The position numbers were made by a program, and so were the translations under genes. A stretch of 64,000 nt of DNA, taken from Yponomeuta sedellus (taxonomy: Eukaryota > Arthropoda > Insecta > Lepidoptera > Yponomeutidae). The notes under the pieces were generated by a model. It made no database searches. It saw nothing but the letters and a program-made list of their open reading frames with translations, and was not told where the DNA came from. Location: contig OW203721.1 of the NCBI GenBank assembly GCA_934045075.1, positions 15,284,678 to 15,348,677 on the forward strand, written 5' to 3'. Positions 44,906 through 53,800 of this stretch are shown in pieces (within the stretch, counting starts at the first letter, position 1; every line of letters starts with the position of its first letter).

Positions 44906-45315
44906 ATTAAATGTAACCCATGTGATAGCTACCAATAAATTAGAAATGAAAACATAATAAATCTTGTTTTTGCGGGTATCAATGGCGGGCGAACGGCAAA
45001 ACAATCATTGTGATCAAATTTGAATTGAATCGAACTAGATACATTACCTGTAACAAAGATACTAATTTGTTTATTTGTATTTTTTAGAAATATAATAACA
45101 GAATGAATAAAAATACTTGTTTGTTTTATTTTAGCCCTAAGGTTTTAATTATTGTCTTTTCCTGTCGATGTTTTTTTTTACTATGCGTGGCCATGCACAC
45201 TAATCATCCGATAAATCGGTACGTGTAGTGGGACCATTACTCTGTGATACGTTTATTTTACTTAGATGGCAACACCGGAAGTAACATGATCTTAAGAAAT
45301 ACTGTAAGCCAACCA

Positions 45316-45638
45316 TGTTAAAAGGTTCGCACGTGTGTGCAAATCCATAGAAAGTCAGATACTTTCGTATTTTATCGAATTATATATTTTCAGTCGTTCT
45401 AAAGTTCTGTAATTTCGCTCTAACTTTGCAACCTCCATTTGTTTTTCTCTTACGCGGATTGTTATTAACTTTTACCAAAGTGATTTAAACTGGAAATTAG
45501 TGGTAAGTATGTTCGGAAAATATGTCTTGGTATCGGAAATTATGAGTAGGCCTATGTAAAGTATAAATATACGAGCAAATGAGTTTTTTCTTGTAGAAAT
45601 ACACCACACATTACGATCGACTTCCACACCGATGCCGC
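45316..45638 (+). repeat. Possible 5' LTR and leader of the BEL/Pao element
   Basis: It lies directly before the BEL gag start and begins near TGTTAAAAGGTTCGC. The matching 3' LTR is outside the window, so the borders and primer site are not established. Confidence 0.3.
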
Positions 45639-45802
45639 ATGCCGGCACGAACGAAAATGGAGCAAGCTTACCATGCACGTTTGGACCTAATGGGAAAACG
45701 TTTGAAAGACCATCTGGACACTTACGCGGAATTAATAAAAAGCGGAGCCACATTACAGGACATCGTGGAATTGAAGGCAAAGTTACGCCAAACTGTAGCA
45801 AG
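45639..45802 (+). pseudogene. BEL/Pao gag, N-terminal part, interrupted
   Basis: The frame opens MPARTKMEQAYHARLDLM and continues through LIKSGATLQDIVELKAK, the helical start of a BEL/Pao Gag. At 45,803 it is cut by a hAT end. The 8 bases before the cut (GTAGCAAG) reappear at 60,086, where Gag continues in the same reading frame. The gene was thus intact before the insertion. In its present state the frame runs into the transposon and stops. Confidence 0.8.
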
Positions 45803-46080
45803 CAGGGCTTCAAACCGGTTTCAAAAATACCGGTTAATAAAGGTTTTTACCGGTTTTTAGAAAAGGTTTCGTTCGGAGCGGAACCGAAATGAGAGCGTAC
45901 CTAAAAACCTTAATTAACCGGTTTAATCCAAAAAGAACACACACCGCGCCGCACGAGCTGCAAGCAAGTAAAAACTTGTTTGTTTCTGTCTCACTCGCAG
46001 ATCGATGCGTCGAAAGATTAGTCGAAAAATATTCAATTTCGTTGTGTCAAGCTTAATTATTAAGTAATTCGTCTGTCCAC

Positions 46081-46109
46081 CGTCCGTCCGTCCGTCCGTC
46101 CGTCCGTCC

Positions 46110-46173
<64 letters not shown>

Positions 46174-46174
46174 G
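46081..46174. repeat. CGTC/TCTG tetranucleotide microsatellite
   Basis: A run of CGTC units switches to about 16 TCTG units. Its apparent minus-strand frame of QTDR repeats is a simple-repeat artefact. Confidence 0.97.
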
Positions 46175-46251
46175 GTATAGACCATATAGAACATTTTGAG
46201 TCATATTTGTCCTAACCAGTCTGATTGTTTTTTAGCTTCTCCTTTTTTAAA

Positions 46252-46259
46252 TATGTATA

Positions 46260-46313
<54 letters not shown>
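46252..46313. repeat. AT microsatellite, left of the Ty3 insertion
   Basis: An ATATGTATATAT-type run ends exactly at the Ty3 5' LTR. It continues on the other side at 51506-51574, so the retrotransposon landed within one TA tract. Confidence 0.95.
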
Positions 46314-46317
<4 letters not shown>

Positions 46318-46554
46318 GAATGGATCATACTTAGGGGTGTAATTTTTGTTTTTTGAGTGATGGCCACCCTGGCATCACGATGGGTTTTTTCGATGGCTAG
46401 CGTCTGGCAAGAAAAAAAAAAGAAAGAGACTGAACCGACATGTGCGCAAAGGTGAATTTTGGGAAGTCGTTCTAATTTTATTTTAAAAGTGTCTGGGATT
46501 AATAAAATTAAAGACGTTAAAGACTAAAGGAGTACCGTTTCAATTAATTCTACA
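46314..46554 (+). repeat. 5' LTR of the Ty3/gypsy element
   Basis: TGTGG...CTACA, 241 bp, same as 51265-51505. No canonical TATAAA or AATAAA is clear; ATTAATAAAATTAAAG near 46,500 may serve as the polyadenylation region. Confidence 0.96.
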
Positions 46555-46559
46555 AATTT

Positions 46560-46577
46560 TGGGGGCTCGTCCGGGAT
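46560..46577 (+). other. Primer-binding site, tRNA-Pro type
   Basis: TGGGGGCTCGTCCGGGAT, five bases after the LTR, is the 18-nt sequence complementary to the 3' end of tRNA-Pro, as known from gammaretroviral primer sites. Minus-strand DNA synthesis would start here. Confidence 0.85.
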
Positions 46578-47321
46578 TGACAAGAAAAACGAGATCATCC
46601 CGCGTTGGATCGAACTTAATCACGATCCATCATCATCCAGCACAACAGCAGGGCGAAGACGAGCACGTGTCGAAAGAAGAAGAAGAAGCCAAGGAGAAAA
46701 GTAATAAGAAGAAAGAAGACCGAAGAAAATATCCACCTACGACGAAAATCGCTATCGAAAAGCACTAAAAACGAAGCCTGAAGAAGTCCTGAATCGACGA
46801 AAAACTACTGGCAGAAGCAAGAACGAGGAGAGAAGAATCCGAGAGAAGGAGAAGCTGCAAGAGAAAGCTGAAAAACATCAGAAGAAAAGTGAAGACGCCA
46901 TCATTGTAAACAAGGTTTAACGTGTTGAATGAATCAATACCAACAAAGCGGCAAAACCGGAAGCGGAAAACGTGGGGAGCGGACCGGACATCGCAGCGGG
47001 CAACACACCATAGAGCAATCAAAGACAAGTAAGGCGGCGAAGTTGTCCCAACCGGCGCCCGACCCAACGACCCGACAGGTGATACGTTCAGTTTTTGCAA
47101 GTGATTCGTTAATCTGTGAGAACTGTCAGTGTTAACTAAATAGAATATTGTGCGATTTTGTTTTGAAGTTGTGTAAATTGATAATTACGATATAGGCCAA
47201 TTTCTATTAATTCTAAATTTAAAGTAAATAAAGAACACTGTTGCGTGGCCCTAAGCCTTGTCTTGTAACTTGTTCAGTTGGTCTCAGTCTTTTTAATTTC
47301 ATTTTGGAATTGTAAATATTT

Positions 47322-50300
47322 ATGATGCCGCGAAAAGCCAAAGAAGAAGATCGATTATCTTTTGGGGTTGACAAAATGGGCAAAGAGTATACCGAGACAC
47401 CCACGGCCCGTCCTAGAATCTCATTTCACGATGTTGAGAAGGCTATGGTTCCATTTACAGGCGATGACACTTACCCTTTGGAAACATGGGTGCAAGAGTT
47501 TGAAGACATGTCCGCAATCATGGAGTGGTCCGAGGCTGAAGAGTTCATCTATGCGAAAAGGCTGCTGCAGGGAACGGCGCGACTATTCCTCAGGTCATGC
47601 CCAGTGAAAAGTTTCCCAGATTTAAAGAAGGAGCTTGTGGCAGAGTTTGGTCCCAGGATCAACAGTGCAGATGTCCACCGACAACTGGCATCAAGGAAAA
47701 TGACAGGTGACCTCTCGGTACAGCAGTACTTTCTACAAATGAAGGAGTTAGCATTGAATGGCAAGGTAGAAGATGAAGCATTGATGGAGTATGTCATCAA
47801 TGGGTTAAGAGGTGACCCTGCAAGTAAGGCAGTGCTCTATGGAGCCAGGGACATCACCGAGTTCCGTAAGAAGCTTGACATCTTTGAGAAGATCACATCC
47901 AGTCAGCCAAGAGCCGGAGCTAATCACCCAAGAGTAGGACCAAGTCAAGGATCGAGCTATCCAAGAGCTGGCCCGTCTAACGCAAGAGTTGGATCAAACA
48001 ATCCTAAGGGTGGACCAAGTGGCTTCAGACGTCCAGCTACTAGAAGATGTTACGCATGTGGAGAAAGCGACCATGATGCCATAAACTGTCGGCACAAGCA
48101 GAAAGGCGCGAAGTGCTTTAAATGCAATGAGTTTGGACACATTGCTCCCAACTGTCCTGTAGAGAAGAAAGCGTTCAGCATACACAATGAGAAGGAGAAA
48201 ATATGCAAAGAGGCAAAGATACCACAAAAGGAAATCAAGGTCAACAACATACCCATGACGGCGCATATCGACACAGGCAGCGACATAAACTTGATGACAG
48301 AAAGTAACTTCAAGAAGCTTGGTATAGAATGTGAACTAACCACAACACAGCTGACAGGACTGGAGCAGCATCAAGTAAGAACCAAGGGTGTATTCTTGGC
48401 AAAGTTGGACCTCGATGACTGCACGCTAAAGATGAACATTCACATAATAGAAGATGACGCTGTTCCCTATGGAATATTGTTAGGAAATGGCCTACTACAT
48501 TATGTGGACTTGATTATTACTCAAGAAGGAGTGGTTGCTAAGGAGGCTTCCCAGCTGTGCTTACTGGGAATAACAGGTGAAGACGAGAAAACATTGGACA
48601 TAGGTGACACCAAATTCAGAGAAAAGGTGACAAGGCTCGTAGAGGATTACACGCCAGTAGAAAAGAAGAAGAGTGCAGTGGTACTAAAGATTGTCCTCAC
48701 CGATGAAACTCCAATTTACCAGACTCCAAGAAGACTGTCACCGTGTGAACTGCAAGTGGTTGACAACCAAATCAAGACTTGGGATAAAGAGGAAGTAGTG
48801 CAGCCCAGCAACTCTGATTTTGCCAGCCCGGTTGTGCTTGCGAAGAAAAAGAATGGCAGCTACAGGCTGTGCGTTGACTACCGAAGGTTAAATAAGAAGA
48901 TCATTAAAGAGAGGTTTCCACTACCATTGATAGAGGACCAGCTAGACAAGCTGAGGGACGCTGAATTATATACAACGATAGATTTGAAGAACGGATTTCA
49001 TCATGTGACCGTTGACAAAGACAGTCAGAAGTATACAGCCTTCGTCACTCCCACTGGCCAGTACGAGTTCTGCAAGATGCCTTTTGGTCTGGCTACAGCA
49101 CCATCGGTCTTTCAGAGGTTTATCAACAGTGTTTTCAAAGATCTCCTACTGGAGGGCACAGTGTTATCGTTTTTGGATGACCTGAATATTCCAGCGAAGA
49201 CTGAAGAAGAAGCTATTGAGAGGCTGGAAGTTGTTCTGAATAGAGCTGAAGAGTATGGCCTGAATATTAACTGGCAAAAATGCCAGTTCATGAAGAGACA
49301 GATAGAGTACCTTGGCTACATCATAACAGAGAATACAGTACAACCATCTCCATTGAAGATCCAAGCAGTGATGCGGTTCAAACCACCAAAGAATGTCAAA
49401 GGAGTACAGTCATTCCTCGGGTTAACAGGCTACTTCAGGAAGTTCATACCAAACTATTCCCTAACAGCCCGCCCACTGACAAACTTGCTGAAAAAAGATG
49501 AAAACTTCAAGTTTGATGACAGTTGCCAGATGGCCTTTGATGCGTTGAAGAAGAGCCTCTGTAACTCACCTGTACTGCAGATTTACAATCCTGCTGCTGA
49601 GACAGAATTGCATACCGATGCGAGTATGGACGGCTACGGAGCCGTGCTACTACAGAAAAGCCTGAAAGATGACAAGATGCACCCAGTATACTACATGAGC
49701 AAGAAGACTACAGAAGCAGAAAGAAAATACCACAGCTACTACCTCGAAGTCCTAGCTATAGCTGAAGCAGTAAAGAAGTTTAGGGTATACTTACTGGGAA
49801 TCCCGTTCAAGATTTTAACTGACTGCTCTGCGTTGACAATGACCCTGCAGAAGAAAGACTTACCTCCGAGAGTTGCTCGATGGGCGCTCCTGCTTGAAGA
49901 ATACAACTACAAGATTGAACATAGACCAGGCAGCTCAATGAAACATGTAGACGCTTTAAGCCGCTATCCCATAGCTCTACTTGTTACTGAGACCACAGAG
50001 AAGGTGCGTAAGGCACAACAGGAAGACAAGAAACTACAACTTATAATGAAGATACTGGAAACAGAAGAATATGAAGATTATACACTGAAAAATAGAGTTC
50101 TATACAAAGAGGGCGAAGAAGGACCACTTTTGGTAGTACCAAAAAAGATGCAGGCAGAAATTATCAGGAAACAGCATGAAAGAGGACATTTTGGAGTAAG
50201 GAAGACTGAAGAGCTTATAAAAAGAGAGTATTATATTGAGAATTTGAAGGACAAAATTAAAACACACATAACTAACTGCGTAGAATGCATACTAGCATCA

Positions 50301-51230
50301 AGAAAGACAGGGAAGAAGGAAGGTTATCTGAACCCTATTGACAAAGGAGATAAACCACTGCATACCTACCACATTGATCATGTTGGACCAATGACAGCTA
50401 CCAGCAAGAACTACAAGTACATCCTAACCATAGTAGATGCCTTCACAAAATTTGTCTGGATTTATCCTAGCAAGACCCTAAAGACAGAAGAGGTGCTACA
50501 AAAGCTCAGGAGTCAAGCTGACATATTTGGATCACCACGGCAAATTATATCGGATAGAGGAGCTGCATTCACATCAAAAGATTTTCAGCAGTACTGCAGT
50601 GAGGAAGGTATTGCACATAGAAAGATAACGACTGGACAGCCCAGAGGGAATGGACAGGCCGAACGGATGAACCAGGTAATAATCAATGTGCTAGCCAAGC
50701 TTACTGTTAACTGCCAGGACCAGTGGTACAAGTTTGTTCCTCGCGTTCAACAGCACATCAACTCCACATATCAAAGAAGCACAGGCAGAACTCCATTCGA
50801 ACTTTTAGTCGGAGTGCGGATGAGGACAGGAGAGGACAAGGAGTTACTGAGGATTTTAAGGGAAGAAATGATACAGGAATTTGAAGAGGATCGCAAGGAA
50901 TTAAGACAAAAAGCTAAGGAGCAAATACAGAAGGTACAGCAGGAGAATATAAGAACATACAACAGGAAAAGAAAGGAAGCATCCCATTACCAAGTCGGAG
51001 ACCATGTTGCAATCCAGCGCACCCAGTTCGGAGCTCACAAGCTAGATCCTAAGTTCATGGGACCCTATGAGATAGTCGCTGTCAATCCAAATGATCGCTA
51101 TACTGTTCAGAAGCTGTATGGGGAGGGCCCATATCAAACTACCACCAGCTGTGACATGATGAAGAGGTGGTACCACGATCTCAATGACGACTACGACGAT
51201 GATGATGATGACGAAGATGATACAGGCTAG
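47322..51230 (+). CDS. Ty3/gypsy Gag-Pol polyprotein, intact
   Basis: A single 1,302-residue frame. Gag occupies about residues 1-290 and ends in two CCHC zinc knuckles starting at C243 (CYACG) and C265 (CFKCN). Protease has DTGSD at residue 317. Reverse transcriptase carries the IDLKNGFHHV motif and FLDD with catalytic Asp619-Asp620. RNase H begins with HTDAS at 764. Integrase has a HHCC zinc site and a D1019/D1078/E1114 triad with D-58-D-35-E spacing, then a GPY-type module (FMGPYEIV) and an aspartate-rich tail. Gag and Pol are fused without a stop or frameshift, unlike many relatives. A second ATG follows the first directly. All catalytic residues are present, so the element may be active. 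No chromodomain or env was recognised. Confidence 0.96.
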   Translation: MMPRKAKEEDRLSFGVDKMGKEYTETPTARPRISFHDVEKAMVPFTGDDTYPLETWVQEFEDMSAIMEWSEAEEFIYAKRLLQGTARLFLRSCPVKSFPDLKKELVAEFGPRINSADVHRQLASRKMTGDLSVQQYFLQMKELALNGKVEDEALMEYVINGLRGDPASKAVLYGARDITEFRKKLDIFEKITSSQPRAGANHPRVGPSQGSSYPRAGPSNARVGSNNPKGGPSGFRRPATRRCYACGESDHDAINCRHKQKGAKCFKCNEFGHIAPNCPVEKKAFSIHNEKEKICKEAKIPQKEIKVNNIPMTAHIDTGSDINLMTESNFKKLGIECELTTTQLTGLEQHQVRTKGVFLAKLDLDDCTLKMNIHIIEDDAVPYGILLGNGLLHYVDLIITQEGVVAKEASQLCLLGITGEDEKTLDIGDTKFREKVTRLVEDYTPVEKKKSAVVLKIVLTDETPIYQTPRRLSPCELQVVDNQIKTWDKEEVVQPSNSDFASPVVLAKKKNGSYRLCVDYRRLNKKIIKERFPLPLIEDQLDKLRDAELYTTIDLKNGFHHVTVDKDSQKYTAFVTPTGQYEFCKMPFGLATAPSVFQRFINSVFKDLLLEGTVLSFLDDLNIPAKTEEEAIERLEVVLNRAEEYGLNINWQKCQFMKRQIEYLGYIITENTVQPSPLKIQAVMRFKPPKNVKGVQSFLGLTGYFRKFIPNYSLTARPLTNLLKKDENFKFDDSCQMAFDALKKSLCNSPVLQIYNPAAETELHTDASMDGYGAVLLQKSLKDDKMHPVYYMSKKTTEAERKYHSYYLEVLAIAEAVKKFRVYLLGIPFKILTDCSALTMTLQKKDLPPRVARWALLLEEYNYKIEHRPGSSMKHVDALSRYPIALLVTETTEKVRKAQQEDKKLQLIMKILETEEYEDYTLKNRVLYKEGEEGPLLVVPKKMQAEIIRKQHERGHFGVRKTEELIKREYYIENLKDKIKTHITNCVECILASRKTGKKEGYLNPIDKGDKPLHTYHIDHVGPMTATSKNYKYILTIVDAFTKFVWIYPSKTLKTEEVLQKLRSQADIFGSPRQIISDRGAAFTSKDFQQYCSEEGIAHRKITTGQPRGNGQAERMNQVIINVLAKLTVNCQDQWYKFVPRVQQHINSTYQRSTGRTPFELLVGVRMRTGEDKELLRILREEMIQEFEEDRKELRQKAKEQIQKVQQENIRTYNRKRKEASHYQVGDHVAIQRTQFGAHKLDPKFMGPYEIVAVNPNDRYTVQKLYGEGPYQTTTSCDMMKRWYHDLNDDYDDDDDDEDDTG

Positions 51231-51231
51231 A

Positions 51232-51250
51232 CTCATCCGAGCCGGATGAG
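51232..51250 (+). other. Short hairpin before the 3' LTR
   Basis: CTCATCC GAGCC GGATGAG, directly after the gag-pol stop and 14 bases before the 3' LTR. The purine-rich GCAGGAGGG that follows (51253-51261) is the candidate polypurine tract. Confidence 0.7.
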
Positions 51251-51264
51251 ATGCAGGAGGGCCG

Positions 51265-51504
51265 TGTGGAATGGATCATACTTAGGGGTGTAATTTTTGT
51301 TTTTTGAGTGATGGCCACCCTGGCATCACGATGGGTTTTTTCGATGGCTAGCGTCTGGCAAGAAAAAAAAAAGAAAGAGACTGAACCGACATGTGCGCAA
51401 AGGTGAATTTTGGGAAGTCGTTCTAATTTTATTTTAAAAGTGTCTGGGATTAATAAAATTAAAGACGTTAAAGACTAAAGGAGTACCGTTTCAATTAATT
51501 CTAC

Positions 51505-51505
<1 letters not shown>
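51265..51505 (+). repeat. 3' LTR of the Ty3/gypsy element
   Basis: Same length and sequence as 46314-46554 on inspection; it ends in the continuation of the TA tract. Confidence 0.96.
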
Positions 51506-51574
<69 letters not shown>

Positions 51575-51578
<4 letters not shown>

Positions 51579-52454
51579 TGGGTACCGATTCAGCGTCCTT
51601 TCATTTCGCATCATTGTGACGTCCACCATTACTAGCAGGTTTAGATCGACTCTGCCGGTGAATATTAGTTACTACATTACCTGCTATTACAGTGTATTAC
51701 TTAGTTTTTCCTTAAAGTAATTTATATCGATATACAAATATATGTATACCACCATGCACACTCATAGCTCTGGGAACCCCCTTCCATATTGCGATCCATT
51801 TAACACCCGGCGAATATTTTATAAAATTATTTCACATCATCGACTATACCAGCTCCTTCAGAATGCGACGTTGCCATGTTGTGCGTCAATACCTAATTTC
51901 CATATTTGTATTATTGTTTGAAATAATACCTCTTCTCTCTCGATAGGAACGTGGTGTTGCGTTCCTGGTAAGTAAGGCGTCCGAACTCCCGAGGATTCTC
52001 AGACCTACATTTGTCCTTAGTTTTTAACACAATGAATTCTCAATTAAATAAGGGGTCGAAACTTTTCTGGATTGTATCTCCTGGATGGGCCACGCTGTTA
52101 GCTTATCATCAGGTATGCCTTATGCTTTGCCTATCCAGTTAAATACCAAAATATCCGGATATTGGAATACAAGTGGATATATGAAGGTAACTGTAAGTAG
52201 GAAATATGCTAAGTGACCGTTTAAGAAAGAATGTTTAAATCAATGTGTATGAATGCTACACCGGTATTTTCTTATAACATAGGTGTATTGCGCGATTTCA
52301 TTACCGTATACGAAAGTCATATGTGACCAGTCATAATGTCAAGTGACCGTCTTCTTTTTGACTTGAAATTTATTTATTTTAATAATTGAAGACCGTCAAT
52401 TTTCTTAAAATTGCTTGGTATGAGGGTTATTTGAAATGTTGGGCAGGGTAAAAA
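51575..52454. other. Interior of the hAT composite, no gene recognised
   Basis: It lies right of the TA tract. No domain, RNA gene or transposon end was identified. Confidence 0.4.
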
Positions 52455-53217
52455 AACAAACGGGCGGTTGGTATTGACCTCACCAGGAGAGCTGATAAAA
52501 TACGGCGGAGAGAAGTTGCATAAGCTGGTCTGGGAACTATTTGTTCGCATGTGGGAGCAGGAGCGCGCTCCGGATACCTTTAAAGAATCGCGCATAAATG
52601 CTCTCTACAAGAACAAAGGTGACCGATCTGACTGCAACGCTTATCGCGGCATTTCGTTTCTTTCTGCCCCCGGAAAGGTCTTTGCTACAGTTCTCTTAAA
52701 CCGCCTAAAGAACTTGTCCGTTAAGATTCTGCCAGAAATCCAGTTTGGCTTCCGACCGGATCAAGGCATATGCGAAGCTATATTCTATGTGCGTCAACTG
52801 CAAGAAAAGAGCAGAAAACAGGGTCGTCAGCTAAACCTTTGCTTTGTGGACCTAGAGAAGGCTTTTGACAGCGTGCCTCGGGAAGCTCTATGGTTGGTGC
52901 TAGGTAAGCTTGGGTGCACGGAAAAGTTTGTGACACTGCTTAGACTCCTGCATGACGACATGCAATGCTGCGTTGCCATAGACGGTGATCAGACAGACTT
53001 CTTCCCCGTTACCTGTGGGGTGAAGCAAGGTTGCGTTTTAGCTAATACTCTGTTCGCCTTATACTTTGCGGTGGTAGTTAGAGGAGTCTTACAAACTGTT
53101 TCTCAAGGAGTTCGCATCCGCTTCCGCACAGACGGCAGCCTTTTCAACTTGGCTAGACTTAAGGCTCGCACTAAAGTCTCACACGCACTGATCACCGAGA
53201 TCATGTGTGCTGATGAC
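52455..53217 (+). pseudogene. Non-LTR (LINE) reverse transcriptase fragment, broken at its active-site motif
   Basis: The frame (ATG at 52468, but 5'-truncated) carries successive RT blocks: NALYKNKGDRSDCNAYRG, FGFRPDQGICEAIFYVRQL, CFVDLEKAFDSVPREALW, and CGVKQGCVLANTLFALYF. RFRTDGSLFNL follows, then CADD, where the sequence is cut. The catalytic ADD motif is followed at once by the CAGTG end of a hAT MITE at 53218, and the right half of the polymerase is absent. Earlier Asp (VDLEKAF) is intact. The blocks resemble LINE polymerases of the RTE/CR1-like groups; the exact clade is not assigned. Confidence 0.85.
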
Positions 53218-53800
53218 CAGTGATAGGAATGGAGCGGGCTTATTTACCTAAACTCCAAGGAACAGAGACAAAAATCGGAGACTTCCTTACGACAATATTT
53301 TTTTCCGGGACATCACTTAAGTAAATTAAAAATTAATGTTATTCGGAATAAGTAATTGGTCTATGTTTACTTAAAGTTTGAGACTAGACATAACATGAAG
53401 TCCAAAATTTTCTGAAAGTTTGCTTTTTAAAGAACATTATGTAAATGACTTAAAACTGTTAAACGCAATCTTTGTTTAAGAAACCGTACACTTTTTGCAG
53501 TAAATATCTGCTTTTTCGCTCCATCTCGACCACGTTTCTTGAGATTTCTAAAGTTCAAGTTTATAATTAAAAAAAAAATATTCCGGCAATTATTGTTTTT
53601 AAAATAATAAAACAGACATTTCATAACTTTTGAACTCTCTATAATGTATTTTGGACGGAGATAGAGGATTAATATTTTTTAAAAACGAAAGGTTTTTTGT
53701 CTTTTATCTTACTAAAAGATCACGATACATTTATTTTAAAATTTGTGTAATGATATTCTTTTTGATGCACTAACCCGTGCTAAGGACAATTTCAAAAATG
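53218..53800. mobile_element. hAT MITE, right-truncated copy with the same nested SINE
   Basis: It starts CAGTGATAGGAATGGAGCGG and matches 33,919-34,470, with a 37-bp stretch retained that the first copy lacks on its left arm. At 53,740-53,796 it also carries the GGA-SINE end (GCACTAACCCGTGCTAAGGAC) in the same position. Similarity stops near 53,800. The preceding CTGATGAC (53210-53217) fits a hAT target but the right partner is missing. Confidence 0.85.

Larger units (their letters stand above)
46310..51509 (+). mobile_element. Full-length, intact Ty3/gypsy retrotransposon
   Basis: The element (46314-51505, 5,192 bp) has two 241-bp LTRs that are identical by eye, each starting TGTGG and ending CTACA. 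It also has a tRNA-Pro primer-binding site, a 744-base leader, one 1,302-codon gag-pol frame and a short 3' region. No env frame is present. A TATA 4-bp flank on each side is compatible with the target duplication but is ambiguous in the TA tract. Identical LTRs and an unbroken frame indicate very recent insertion. Confidence 0.96.

Noticed and set aside
45923..46204. Minus frame with QTDR repeats
   Set aside because: It is the translation of the TCTG/CGTC microsatellite.
46559..46768. 69-codon frame in the Ty3 leader
   Set aside because: It overlaps the primer-binding site and has no Gag-like feature; the main frame starts at 47,322.
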